A DNA stretch of 64,000 bases from Turnera subulata (lineage: Eukaryota > Streptophyta > Magnoliopsida > Malpighiales > Passifloraceae): the NCBI GenBank assembly GCA_028386065.3, contig JAKUCV010001420.1, positions 2,675 to 66,674 of the forward strand, in the 5' to 3' direction. The notes beneath the pieces were generated by a model. That model saw only the letters and a program-made list of their open reading frames with translations, did no database searches and was not told where the DNA came from. Positions 32,180 to 43,622 of the stretch are shown here, in pieces. The position numbers and the translations under genes are program-made. How positions within the stretch are numbered: position 1 is the first letter of the stretch; every line of letters begins with the position of its first letter.

Positions 32180-33960
32180 GGTAGACATAACATGCATAGC
32201 GGGCAGGTTACACTGCAGACTAAAAATGGACAGGCCGAGTCTTATCTATCGGTGGAAGAATCACCCTAATCAAATCGATTTACTGAAAACTATGCCTGAA
32301 AATAGCAAAAACCATTTACTGAAAACTATGAAAAATCTTCCGTCCCATTTACTTCACTTTGCTTTGATGCAAAGGAACAGATGCAAGATGGAGGAAGCCT
32401 ATGTTTCAGCCTTGGCTCCTTACTGATTTCTGCTATTTAAATAGAATATGAAAGTACAGGAAATAGAAACCAAATTATAATCAACAAAGCCACTCAATAA
32501 TTTGATGAAGGAAACAGAAAAAAGGATGACTGAAACACTCGGTAAATCATAATATTCACGACAAATGAAAGATTTTGAGTGCAACATGATTGTAAACCTT
32601 CAGGCTCTCTTCCAAAAGGCTTAAACTGCTCCTACATCACCCTGGCAGCGAAGAAGAAAGACTCTGAGACCTTCGACGACTACAGACCCATTACTCTAGT
32701 GGGTGGAATCTACAAAATCATCTCCAAAATACTCTCTCTCCGCCTAAAGCCTGTCTTGCCGTCCATCATCAGCAGCCACCAATCCGCCTTCGTCAAGGGA
32801 TGAATGCCCAAAAAAAGAAAAAACGTTGACCGCCATTTGAGGAAAAAAAAAAAAGAAAAAAGGTTAAACGTTTCCCTTGTGAATTAGGCCGACACTACAA
32901 CAAAGCTAAGCTATAGAGACTAAATTTAGGTGATTAATTCACTAGTTTGTTATGCTTTAGGTTATACTTTTGAACGATATATTGTAGGTAAGTATGACCT
33001 TGACAAAATTGTTATTTTTGTCAGGATTATCCATCAAATTTTTCAAGAGTAGTGTTATTGGCATTGGATTGAAAGCATAGCAGGTGGAGAACATAACGGG
33101 CAGGTTACAGTAAGGCCTAATGTTTTCCCTTCACCTACCTTGGCCTACCCCTTTGCGCCAATATAAAGAAGATCAACGCATGGATTCCGTGTTGAATAAG
33201 TTCAAGCGCAGACTAAACCATGGAAAGGCCGATTCTTACCTATCGGTGGAAGAGTACTCACCCTAATCAAATTGGTCTTGTGAGGATTACCGGTTTATTA
33301 TATGTCTGTAGCAAAGAAGTTGACATCCATCATTAGGAACTTTTTCTAGAATGGTTTGGAGAGTTCTAGTAAGACATGCTTTATGGCTTGGAAGAAGATA
33401 TCCTAAGGTGGTCGACGGCTTGGGCATTATTGATCTATGTATACTATGAACCAATGCCTTGTCTACAAATTTAATATGGATGTGGTGCTTTACAAGTCCA
33501 CTGGAGAAGAAGTGCATGGAAGCCCTTGATAAGAAACAATTGTGTTGATAATAATTCAACCCTATGCGCTTTTCCTTTTCTCTTCGGTTGGCAGGTTCCA
33601 TCATAAGGGCAGGCTCTGGTACCAACATTGGTTTTTAGAAGGATGACTGGACTGACAGTGGTGTCTTCAAAAATTTTATCCCTAAGCCTTTTTCCTTATC
33701 TACCAGCAAGGACCTTCCCTATAGTGACTGTGTTAACTGAGAGTGTTGATCAACACCGTTTGTGGAGCATTGCTTGGAGGTGCCAGCTTCGGGAGTGGGA
33801 ATTAAACAAGAGGAATGACCTCCTAATTACAATGGTTGTAAATGCTTCAGAGTTCCCTGACACAGCAGGATAAAGGGTTTGGAGGTACGCTCAGGACGGA
33901 TCCTATTCTGTTAAGAGGGGTAGATCCTTTTTTTTTTTTTTTGAGGAAAGAGGGGTAGAT
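32180..33960 (+). pseudogene. LINE ORF2 reverse transcriptase and zf-RVT fragments
   Basis: At 32610-32800 the plus strand reads GSLPKGLNCSYITLAAKKKD, DDYRPITLVGGIYKIISKIL and SSHQSAFVKG, the reverse-transcriptase palm entry. At 33030-33080 is IKFFKSSVIGIGLKA-like sequence, at 33170-33260 the KADSYLSVEE region, and at 33880-33930 VWRYAQDGSYSVKRGRSFF. A shorter fragment at 32185-32290 repeats the GRLHCRLKM...SLIYRW part. The YADD region is absent. It is a rearranged, dead LINE. Confidence 0.75.
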
Positions 33961-34307
33961 CCTTTTTCTATTCCCAGCTTGGTTTTATGTGTTTATAGTA
34001 TTTATACGAAAAAAAACAAAGCAATTTGGACTAAAACAAAACAAAGATAAATGCGAACAGACCATAGATTTATTAAATGAAAATAAAAGAAGCCACATAT
34101 ATATGCCTTGTGGCCGTAACCTAGTGTCTAAACAACTATTTTTCTGATACTAAGTCTATCAATTATTATATGATCTTGACTAGAGAAACGAACTTTATGG
34201 TCACTTAACAGAGGAAAAAAGAAAATAAGCAAATTAATTGCAAATTAGAGGCAAAACTGAAAGCATAAACGTCCCTCATTGTCTGCAGGTTACATAATTA
34301 AGCAGCC
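33961..34307. other. 3' flank block of F7
   Basis: It contains AGATAAATGCGAACAGACC, ATAGATTTATTAAATG, then ACTTAACAGAGGAAAA and AAACTGAAAGCATAAACG. These are the same block as downstream of F2, F4 and F9. No gene is seen. Confidence 0.55.
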
Positions 34308-34922
34308 TTAAGAAGCATAGGGAGAGGTTAGAGTTGGTGTGTAGGGTAGGGCTATACCCCCCCAAGACTCTATAGAATTTGATCTCCTTAGAGTACCATT
34401 TAGCTTCATCACTTTCTTCAAGATTATTATTCCACTTTAGCACATGAATTTCTCCTTCGGCAAATTGAAGCATCATGTATCTAACGTCCTTGAAAGATCG
34501 TGGTATGAAGTCGCACACGTATTCTACACGACCGTCGTAATAACTCCATGCAAATCCTTGATATGAAATAAAGGGAGATCACGAAGCCTGGTTGCAGTAT
34601 TCCTTCATTACCCAAACAATATTTGTTTGGCTTGGTTTATAATGAAGCGAGAGATATTCCCCAACAAGACACGAGAGAAATTCCCCAACAACCCCCAAGC
34701 TACAGTGTGATCCATTATACCAGCAGAAATCTGATTTAGAGGGCTAGGGACATGAAAAAACTTCTCCTTGCCCAAGTCAAAAGCAATGATTTTACCTCTG
34801 TTTCCCCTAGGTAATGCCTCGGTCCAATGAAGTGCTCCATTCAAGAAGAGACCCATGCCCTTTAAGCATTGAATGTATTGCGAGTACTCCGTGTCAATAT
34901 TTTTCACTCTTTTCCAGGAACC

Positions 34923-35085
34923 CAGAGGCGGATTTAGGGGGGGCCAACAGGGGCCATGGCCCCCCTCAATTTCTCAATAATTGTAATTTTGTTACCTTAT
35001 GACAGTATAAAAACTGATGGCTTAGTGGCAAGTCTGCGTTACGGCCTCCCTTCACATCACAGGTTCGATCCTCCCTAACTCGAAT
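34923..35085 (+). mobile_element. Short insertion in F7 with hAT-like end and tRNA-like A/B boxes
   Basis: It begins CAGAGGCGGATTTAGGGGG, which resembles one end of hAT-type elements. It contains TGGCTTAGTGGCA at 35018-35030 (A-box-like) and GGTTCGATCC at 35062-35071 (B-box consensus), spaced as in tRNA-derived SINEs. The right end is not inverted relative to the left, and adjacent F-box sequence is deleted, so no TSD can be read. SINE or hAT fragment; class uncertain. Confidence 0.55.
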
Positions 35086-35110
35086 CATCAGAGGCCGAAT
35101 CATACACGAA

Positions 35111-35222
35111 ACCATACCCCAAACCAGAAGTACACTTGTTCCTAAGTGGCAATTTTCTACAGATACCGACCATACCCCAAACCAGAAGTACAATTGTTCC
35201 TAAGTGGCAATTTTCTACAGAT
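35111..35222. repeat. 56-bp tandem duplication inside F7
   Basis: ACCATACCCCAAACCAGAAG starts at 35111 and again at 35167. The copies are nearly identical through CAGATACCG. Since 56 is not a multiple of three, it shifts the F7 frame. Confidence 0.9.
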
Positions 35223-35876
35223 ACCGGTGACAGGATTGAAGACAATTGTCTCGAACTTAATGTAGGGGCCAGTGACATCAACATCCATACAAACTAATCC
35301 ATTGCATGATCCGATAAAATGATAAAGATCTGCAGATAATAACTCGGGTGGCATCGGATGATTTGATACCATAATTTGCTCGAAAGAATTCTGTTTTGCC
35401 TACGTAGGGTCGAAATAAGAGTTTTTTTTGTTTTTGAAATAAGAGTTTTGGTGTCGCCAGCAAAGAGAACAAGGACTTGGAGACAAACCTGAATCGGTCA
35501 AAGGAATTGAAGGGTAACAAAGCTAGTATCTCCTCAACAATATCCGGAGGTAAATAACTACAGTTTGGTGCTGCTGAGATCACTAGTAGTTCGACATTGG
35601 TGGTCTTTTCTTGATTAACAAGTAACCTGTTGCCGGGTGCCCTAGTCTTATAATGTTTTGTCTCTATGGTTTTGTCATCGCTACCCTCGTCTCTTTTTTG
35701 GTTTTCTGATGATCTCATGGACGACATATTTCCGCTATCACCCATTGGAGAAGAAGAGACTGATGGTTTTTTTTTTTTTTTTGCAACGAGTGATGCTAAT
35801 CTGTGTGTTTTTTGTTTCTTGCGTAATAATTTTGCCATATATATATATAGATGAGTTTTGGTGCGATGGTGACTTC

Positions 35877-35885
35877 TATTTATAA
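35877..35885 (-). promoter_or_regulatory. TATA box of F7 in the shared promoter block
   Basis: TATTTATAA is followed by TCCGTTGTCCGTTTCGATTT and GGATTCAAC on the plus strand. It is more diverged than in F3, F6 and F9. An extra run of TA repeats lies downstream (35838-35849). Confidence 0.5.
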
Positions 35886-35929
35886 TCCGTTGTCCGTTTC
35901 GATTTGGATTCAACATACCGACTACCCTT

Positions 35930-36071
35930 TTCTTTTTTTTTTATTGTATAGAATGCACCGCCTAAATACCTCCTCTCTCTCTTTCTCTCTATTTTTTATG
36001 TTTTTTTTGGGATGGTTTTTTATGTAATTGTAAAAAAAAATGTTCGGAAACATTATATAAAAAAAGTTCCT
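35930..36071. other. F-box 5'-flank block of F7
   Basis: CCTAAATACCTCCTCTCTCT, TTTTTTATGT and TTCGGAAACATTATATAAAA match the upstream flank of F3, F6 and F9. It ends where LINE RNase H sequence begins. Confidence 0.5.
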
Positions 36072-36180
36072 CTCTGGATTGGCTGCCGCTGGTGGAGTCC
36101 TTTGGGACTCGATCGGGAGGTGAGTGGCTGCATGGCTTTGCTTACAATATTGGCACTTGTTCCTTTTTGAATGCGGAGTT
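36072..36180 (+). pseudogene. LINE RNase H domain, left half (split by solo LTR)
   Basis: The plus strand reads LAAAGGVLWDSIG, then GWLHGFAYNIGTCSFLNAEL. This matches the RNase H domain carried at the C-terminus of many plant LINEs (AGAGGVIRD...GFARNIG...AEL). The reading continues exactly at 37723 after removing the LTR and one TSD copy. Confidence 0.78.
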
Positions 36181-37722
36181 TGTTAGTAATATGCCCAAAA
36201 GCCAATCTATGGATGACTGTATTCATGTATACATATTTGAGGTTATGCCTATATATGATTATGAGATAATCTCTTGCACATATATATAACCCTAGTGTAT
36301 ATGTATTTGATATGTATATTCTTAAAAGTCCCTAGTCGTTTATTATTATGGTTGGGTTGTAATAATAAAATAAGACTAGCGTATGTTGAGGATTGTATGA
36401 GTTACGAATTCTACATACGGGTACAAGATGGGGATCTTGTTGACCGGACCGACCCACATAAGAACGCTACATGGAACGTTATATGTATGTCGATAGCGTT
36501 TCTTATAGATGTATTGTCCTCCGACCTGAGATCATCAAGGTATCCAACATATGAATCATGTACTTTGATATTACTCCTAGTCATCCGTAACTGGGTGGAC
36601 ATAAGGGTAATCATTGGGTATATGCCTAGTATGTAGTGGGTTTTGATAGATCAAGAGGGGATTCGTCTGACCTATACAACAGGTATATTATCGAGTAGGT
36701 TTCTTGATAGAGTTGAACTGTTAAAATGCATGGCCATGCTCGGATAGGGTGATATGATGATATCACGGGTATCCGTTTTATACAGTTAACTCGAGGATCA
36801 AGAAACTGAGATTAGACATATACGAGATTGACGTTTCCATGTCTCGGTCTAATCTTGATATTGGGACGAAGGGACGATGACATATTCCGAGGCATAGTGA
36901 ATCAGTTCTGATCTTTTCGTTCGGGTAGCAATGATGTGTTGCTAGACGCCGCTCTTTGTTTATGATTGTAAAATGAGATTTTACAATCATTGCCGGACGT
37001 TACAAGTGCCTACAGGGTCACACACATAGAACCGTTGATTCGGGCAGGTGGTTGAACCGTGGTTGGACCATAGTTGGACCGGGTGTGGTTGGACCGTGGT
37101 TGGACCATGGTTGAGTCAGGGCCGGTTTTGGCATCAATAATTATCAGAATTATTGATGAGACATGCTTAGGTGGAGGTGTTAGGTCTGATGGGATTAGTG
37201 GGAGACAATGGTGGTAATGATCATCACCATTGGTCCACCATGTTGGCCATTAGACTAAATTAATGTGGACAATGAGTGGGTGTGGTGAATGTGGCTTGTG
37301 ATCAGATCATTCACCTCATTCTCAGCCTCTTGACCACGTTTTGGTAGCCCCAAAACTCTCTGAAAAACACCTCTCTTCAGTTCTTCTTTGTGAAAGAAGC
37401 TAGAGCTTAAGCATTTCAAAACACCCCAAACACACACTAGCTCCTACCTTTGTTGCTAGCACATCAAGTGGGAGTGCTCGAGGCTTGATTCGTGTGACGA
37501 TTCGAAGCTGATCACGGTTCGTGTGGATACTGTAGAGGAGCAGGTCTTCTTCTTGCTCTTACTGATTCCTTACACAAGTTAGGTGAAAGATCCTAACCTT
37601 ACAGGTATGTAAAATTTATTATACGGTTTACTAGCTTCACATGTGTTCTTGGTTGTTTCCCTTGTCTTTCGCTGCATCTTTTTGCTTTTATATGAATGTC
37701 ATATAGCCTAGGGAAACTTACA
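36181..37722 (+). repeat. Solo copia LTR (family A) with 5-bp TSD
   Basis: The LTR begins TGTTAGTAATATG and ends GGGAAACTTACA, 1542 bp. GAGTT flanks it on both sides (36176-36180 and 37723-37727). No internal domain is present, so it is a solo LTR left by recombination. It matches the LTR at 1597-3141 along its length, including the GTGGTTGGACC minisatellite near 37045-37115. Confidence 0.95.
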
Positions 37723-38063
37723 GAGTTATGGGGGCTTTTATGTGGGTTTAATGTTGGCCTTTGACATGGGTTTTCGGCAAGTGCTCGTTGAAGTGGATTC
37801 TCTAGATTCTGTGCAGAATTTGCAGGCAGGCACATCACGTGCCCGACGTAGTACGACTTTGCTCTGATCGGTACAAGGTTTGTTGCAGTTGCCTTGGCAG
37901 GTGCAGGTGTCCCATGTGTACAGAGAGGCTAATCAGTGTGCAGACTGGCTAGCCAAGTATGGTTTTTCTTTGGCTCTAGGGGTTGTTTATTTCCCTCAGG
38001 TCCCTACTGGTTGTCTAGGTGCTTTTCTCGGTGACCTGAACAATGCTTCCCTAACGCCTCTAT
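37723..38063 (+). pseudogene. LINE RNase H domain, right half
   Basis: After the TSD the frame reads WGLLCGFNVGL. After breaks, it resumes as VSHVYREANQCADWLAKYGF and ends TPL-stop at 38063. The HxxREANxxADxLA motif is the hallmark of the plant RNase H end. The acidic catalytic Asp region in between is degraded. Confidence 0.78.
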
Positions 38064-38177
38064 AATGTTTTGCTTTCTCTCTATGTAATGGGACAATCGC
38101 ACAGGTTCAAGAACCTAGATACCACCAAAGATCCAAACATATACTCTGATGCTACCATCTTATTAGAGAGATAATTG

Positions 38178-38326
38178 ATAGAGGCGATGTGAGGCTGCAA
38201 AGTTCCATCTGAGAACAATGTAGCAGATCCTTTAACTAAGCCACTCACACAGCAAAAGCATGATGGTCATACTAGATTCATTGGTATTAGATACATGGAT
38301 GATTGGCTTTAGTGTAAGTGGGAGAT
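38178..38326 (+). pseudogene. Copia pol C-terminal end upstream of the first LTR of complex B
   Basis: The plus strand reads VPSENNVADPLTKPLTQQKH followed by DGHTRFIGIRYMDDWL-stop, then AGTGGGAGAT before the LTR. Homology to the matching part at 47985-48126 starts near 38178. It shows that the LTR at 38327 was originally a 3' LTR. Confidence 0.85.
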
Positions 38327-39332
38327 TGTTAGTGTAATGCCCAAAAGCCAATCATTGGATGATTATGTTATAAAGTCATGTATTTTTTATTAAGGTCTTA
38401 TTCCAATAAATATGTTTATCTATGATAAATGCTTGCACATATTTATAACCTAAGAATATTTTATATTCTTGAATTATCCCTAGTTGATTATTATTATGGA
38501 TGGGTTGTAATAATAAATTAAGACTAGTGTATGTTGAGAATCATATGAGATATGAGTTTTACATACGGATACAAGTTAGAGAACTTGTAGACTGAACTGA
38601 CCCGACATAAGAACACTGCATGGACTCATGTTGTCATTAGTGATTCTTATGTGTACTATCCTTAGACCTGAGATCATCAAGGTTCCCAACATGTGAGTCA
38701 TATACTTTGATATTACTCTTGGTCATTCGTAAATGAGTGGACCTAAGAGTAATCATTGGATACATGATATAATGTGTAGTGGGTTTTGTATGATCAAGAC
38801 GAAATTCGTCCAACCTACATAATGGGAAGACTATTAGTTGGGCCCCTTGATAGAGTTGAACTGTAAATGCATGGCAATGCTCGGATTAAGTGATATGGAG
38901 ATATCATTTGTATCCGTTTTACACTTTTAACTCGGGAATCAAGAAACCTTGGATTAAACATAAACGAGAATGACATATTCCATGTCTCGTGTTTGATCTT
39001 GACATAATGGGACGAAAGGATAATGACATTTTTCCGAGGCATAATGAATCAGTATTGATCTGGTCACTTGGGTAGCAATGATGTGTTGCTAGACATCACT
39101 CATTGTTTGTAAATATAAATGAGAGTTTATAATTATTGCCAACGTGATTAGTGCATACAGGGTCACACACTTAGAACTGTTGTTTCGAGCTAGTGGTTAG
39201 ACCATGGTTGGACCATGGTTAGAATGGTTCGTTTGGGTTGAGTTGGTTCACTAGTTACCAGAATTATTGAACCCGAATTATTACTCAAAAAGGTCGAAAT
39301 TGATGTGTCATTATTATATATATAGTGATACG
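38327..39332 (+). repeat. Copia LTR (family B), left portion
   Basis: It begins TGTTAGTGTAATGCCC and aligns with the LTR at 48127-49664. It is cut at 39332 by the gypsy-type element and resumes at 46977. The two parts sum to about 1545 bp, the full LTR length. Confidence 0.88.
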
Positions 39333-40913
39333 TGTGAGAACCCGACCCAAAATCACTTAGGCCTCCTCACCTATTGCTTTCACCTTCTTCCTCGGGTCAA
39401 TCTTATATCATCAGAGTCGCCACCCAAGTTTTATTAAGGGCAAAACTTGGGAAAAACCTTCATATGACTCCTTAGGCAACCGGTCATGGCGAACCAAAGA
39501 TATGGGATCGGGGGTTCGGCATGAATGGGAAGGTGTTAGGTATCCATCCGTGTTGGGTCGAAATCTTGTGCAATCAAAGAGCATAAATGTGCCTTGTGTG
39601 CGTGTGCAAGTTTGGAAAACAAAGAAAGGGGGGAAGAAAAAAATTTGGCTTGCATCCCGTTATGAAATCGAGACTACCTACGTACCCGAGTGATCGGGGT
39701 CAAAGCCACGTAGTTCTAAACATGGCACATAGTGGCCCCTTACATCATCAAAAGCATCAGTAATCAATCACCAAGAATCAATCAAAAAGGGGTTTAGGAT
39801 TACCTTATGTAGCATTCCTCTAGCTCCTTGCAATGGTTTGAGTTATACACCTACCTTCTTGCCACTCCTTAGCTCTATGGTTGATCCTTTTCTAGATTCC
39901 TCCTTGTTAGACTACTGTTTGATGCTTCCCATGAAAATCCTCCAGGGTTTCTGCCTTAGAAAATATTTCTAAGCTTGGAGAAGTAGAGTTTCTCCAAGCA
40001 AGAAAAGCTTGTTGGTGTGTATGTGAGAAAGATTATGTGTCCCTTGAAATGTGTGTGAGGGGTCCTATTTATAGTGTTTTGGGGAGCCTTTGGGCGTGGA
40101 CCTGCTTAATGGTGAAGATTATGCCCGAAAATCTGGTCCAAAACCGTGTGGGATCGAAAAAGAAACAAAATCGGAGATTTTCGGAGTTCCTGGGCACCCA
40201 TGACCGCTGGCCATGGCAGTCATGGCTTGGATGACCGCCATGACCGGCGGTCATGGCCACAAGACCGCCAGGGCTTGGTGGCCATCCCGTGACGACTGTC
40301 GGGCCCTCCCGGTTTTGTGCGTTTTTTCCTTTTTTGCTCCTCAATCCCCCTAATTCAGCTCTGATTTGATCCTACCGTGTAATCAACCCCTAATCTACCC
40401 AGAATCACTCAATTACTTGATTAGCACTCCCCCAAATCGTTATATAATCAAAAAATTGCAAATTAACACCCAAAATCATACCAAAAACACAAAATCTACT
40501 TAAAGATAATTAACTCTGATATTCCACGAAAATCAAAGCTAAAATTGTTCTGTAAGAAATGAGTTAATGGGCTGGACAAACTTTGGCGAATAATTAACTT
40601 GGACCCTTAAATCTATTTCTAACCCTAGAATAAATCATCTCATTATTTTTGGATAAAAACAAATAAAAAGGCCCAAATATATATTTTAATGCAAATAAAC
40701 CTTATCATATGTTATATCCTAAGGTTAAATCATCTCATTATTCCTAGGATTTAACTGCATAAAGGTTTATGTCATCAACATACATTAATTCCACTAAGTT
40801 AAATTCCTATCATGCCTTCACTCAAAATCAAATCATCTCATTAACCTTGAGTTTAAGCATGTCTAGAATCTAATTTTAATGAAATGTTCGTGGGTCAAAT
40901 TTGGGTGTTCACA
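39333..40913 (-). repeat. 3' LTR of the Tat/Ogre-like element
   Basis: Plus-strand ends are TGTGAGAACCCG and GTGTTCACA. Near 40238-40256 it holds an inverted repeat, CCATGACC-GGC-GGTCATGG, within a GC-rich patch unlike the rest of the window. Confidence 0.9.
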
Positions 40914-41341
40914 GATGCCCCTCGTTGATGAGTCCTTATAGACTAAGGACGAAACAACGCAAGACATGAACAACCAAATTTGAATGATTAATGTGCGTGG
41001 TGTGTGGCAAGGGTTTGGAGCATCCCATGCTCCGCTTCGGGAATCATCTCAGCCCGAAGGTTTGAGGGACTGGCCCTCGGTTTGTGGGAATCATCTCATC
41101 CCAGTTTCATGGTTGTCGGAAATCACCTCATCCTGAAGGTTCGGGTTTTATCTCATTGGGGAAATTTTCCTTTTCTCTCTTGAAAATTTATCATCCTTAC
41201 CCTAGAGGGATTTTTTCTAATGCACTATCGGGACGGTACCCTAAGTGGGGTTTGGTTACGTATTCTTACTTCGACCAGGGTGCTTTGCCGCCATACCATC
41301 GTTTGTCTTTCTTAGAGGGACATAGTCAAAGAGACTCAAAG

Positions 41342-41500
41342 AGGTACCAAGAGATCTTATCCATGAGGATATAGCCAAGTGACTAAAAGTGGGATCAAGA
41401 GATCTTATCCATGAGGATATAGCCAAGCGACTAAAGGGGGATCAAGAGATCTTATCCGTGAGGATATGGCCAAGCGACCAAAGGGGGATCAAGAGATCTT
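41342..41500. repeat. Tandem repeat of 47-48 bp, about 3.4 copies
   Basis: GAGATCTTATCC recurs at 41351, 41399 and 41446, with a partial copy at 41493. Units read through GAGGATATAGCCAAGCGAC. It lies inside the Tat/Ogre-like interior. Confidence 0.9.
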
Positions 41501-43524
41501 GAGATAGGAGGCTTAACATGCCCCTTTATCCATAGCTGGAAGTCTACTCTATTTCTCAAGCTCACCGGTCTGTAATCAACAAAGGGTCGGGTACCGTGCC
41601 CCTAGCATCATATTTCTCTCAAGCTTCTCGTGTTCTCAGGTTCCCTAGTGGGTTTGAAAGAGGTGGGGTGTGTCGTGCCCCCTTGGTTCAATTTTCTCGA
41701 GGTGGGGCGTGATGCCCCCAGCATCATCTAATTATGATTTGAAAAAACGGGATCTAACATGCCCCTAGTTCAAAATCATCTTGGGTGTCTCAACCCTTGG
41801 TCCAATAGGTGGGCCCACCGTGCTCTTGGGAATCAATCAATTAGAGTGGGGTAGCATGCCCCGAGCAATTCTCAAATCCGCACGAGGTAGCATGCCCCAG
41901 AAATCTAACTCCAAAGATGTGGTAGCATACCCCATGCAGCCTTATTAACCCTGATCATGGGTCCGTCGTGCCCCTAATGTCATGATGTAGGTTTAACCTC
42001 AAGGTCGATATGCCTCTATTGCACGATGTTAGTTTGACGAATCAAAAAAAAAATAAGGCTTGACATGCCCCCCTTTTCGGGTAATAACTCTAGGAAATGT
42101 AAGTCTACATCAAGTGATGAATTTCCAATGTTGTCACCTTTGTTGAATCTTTACCCTCAACCAGTCTACCTTGTCAAGAAATTCATGTTCTATATGTGAG
42201 TCATGCATGAGCATGTCTAAGTGTGTCTCCTTTTCAATGCATGGAGGTGCCTCTAGTTTCTACATGCGAGTTTTTGGATGCAAGTGCCTCCTAATTCTAC
42301 AATGGTGTATTTGCCTCTTGAATGCAAGTGCTTTCTACTACCACCTGTATAGAAGCAAGCGCAATCTTAGTCCTACATGGTGCGTTTGGAGGCATGTGCC
42401 CCTAGATGCGAGTGCTTTCTACTTCTACGTGTCGTGTTTGGATGTAAGTGTCCCTAATATGATGCATGAGCATTGAAAATTATTCGAGCCAGGGTGAAAG
42501 TTAAGCAACTTGAGAAAAAGAGAGTTATCCCATCAAAAAATACAAAAGCTTCAAAGAGAAGAATTCCCAATGACTATGAACTCTTTCACTTTAAATTCTA
42601 GCTGAGACCCCAGAGGTGAGCATTCCTTGTAAAAAAGGTTTTGATAGATAGATTGTTCAATCAAGCCAAGGCGGATGGATGAATGGATATCCCTTCGAAA
42701 ATATATGGAGGCAACGTGCCCAGGTGCTTGTATACCCTTTTTGCTGAAACCAAGTGGTTCGGGAATTGCCAGAGCAATGTGATCTAGCATGTAGATGTCT
42801 CTTTGTTGTCATTGGCTACTACCCGTCTTTCAGTTTGGCCTTAACTTTTGCATAGGCTGCCCTCTCGAGTTTTCAACCTAGCAGGCTTGTCTTAACTTTT
42901 GCCTAAGCCGCCTTCCGGGTTTTCAACCTAGCAGATTTCTCTCTTTTTTCTTTTATTCTTTTGTTTTTATTTTTGTGGGAGTAGCAACCGTTGAAACAAA
43001 ATATTGAGACCATAAAGTTTGAGCAAGATCAAGACCACTCGGGCTGGGTATCCTTGGTTGACTAATGGAGAGGTAGACTTATCAACTTAGATGAGGGGAA
43101 CCCAAAAATCACATGTCTGAGAGACCATTGGAAAAGCTGGACAATGACTGAATTCACAGTGAATTTTTGGGAGAGGAGAGCTCGATTATAATTTCATGAA
43201 ATGCAGGTCGAAAAGAGAGGCCTTATGACTACAACGGAAGCCTGAATACAATCATCAATGTGGTATGTGTATCTAGCAATGACCCTAATCTTTCTATTGA
43301 ATCAATCTGAGAACCAACAATAGACCGGGCCCGTTTTTGGATTACCTACGTATCTGTGGATGTGGTGTTCGGTTTGAGATGAGGGTGCTTTGCGTAAGGT
43401 CAAAGATGATGGGCTTTTGGTAGATTTTTTTTTTTTTTGGAAAGCTAAAGGTAACAGGGGAACACTTGTCTTCTTCATTGCAATTTCCTAATTTCATGAA
43501 ATGAATTATTCAAATACTAAGGGT

Positions 43525-43622
43525 CACTTTCCTTTCCTCGTTTCTTTTTTTTTATTTTCTTCTTTTTCTTTTCTTTTTCGTTTTTTTTTCCGATTTTTTC
43601 TTTTCCTTCTATTTTCTCCCGA
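43525..43622. repeat. Polypyrimidine tract
   Basis: Almost 100 bp of T with scattered C and few purines on the plus strand, hence A/G-rich on the element's sense strand. It is low complexity and explains the Lys-rich ORF on the minus strand, which is not a gene. Confidence 0.8.

Larger units (their letters stand above)
34308..35745 (-). pseudogene. F-box/FBA gene F7 with insertion, duplication and frameshifts
   Basis: It starts MGDSGNMSSMRSSENQKRDE at 35745, with F-box YLPPDIVEEILALLPFNS. A repeat of RKLLF-like residues follows SLLATPKLL (small duplication). About 40 residues between the NYGIKSSD and PELLSA stretches are deleted. At 35111-35222 a 56-bp tandem duplication in GICRKLPLRNNCTSG shifts the frame. 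At 34923-35085 a foreign insertion replaces the YKV...EIFSLKTGSW part. The end reads DVRYMMLQFAEGEIHVLKWN, then a C-run near 34360 shifts the frame before the original stop at 34308. Sister of F4 by its ISAAPN leader. Confidence 0.87.

Noticed and set aside
35018..35071. tRNA gene suggested by A and B boxes
   Set aside because: The arms do not form a complete cloverleaf by eye and the segment lies inside a mobile insertion.
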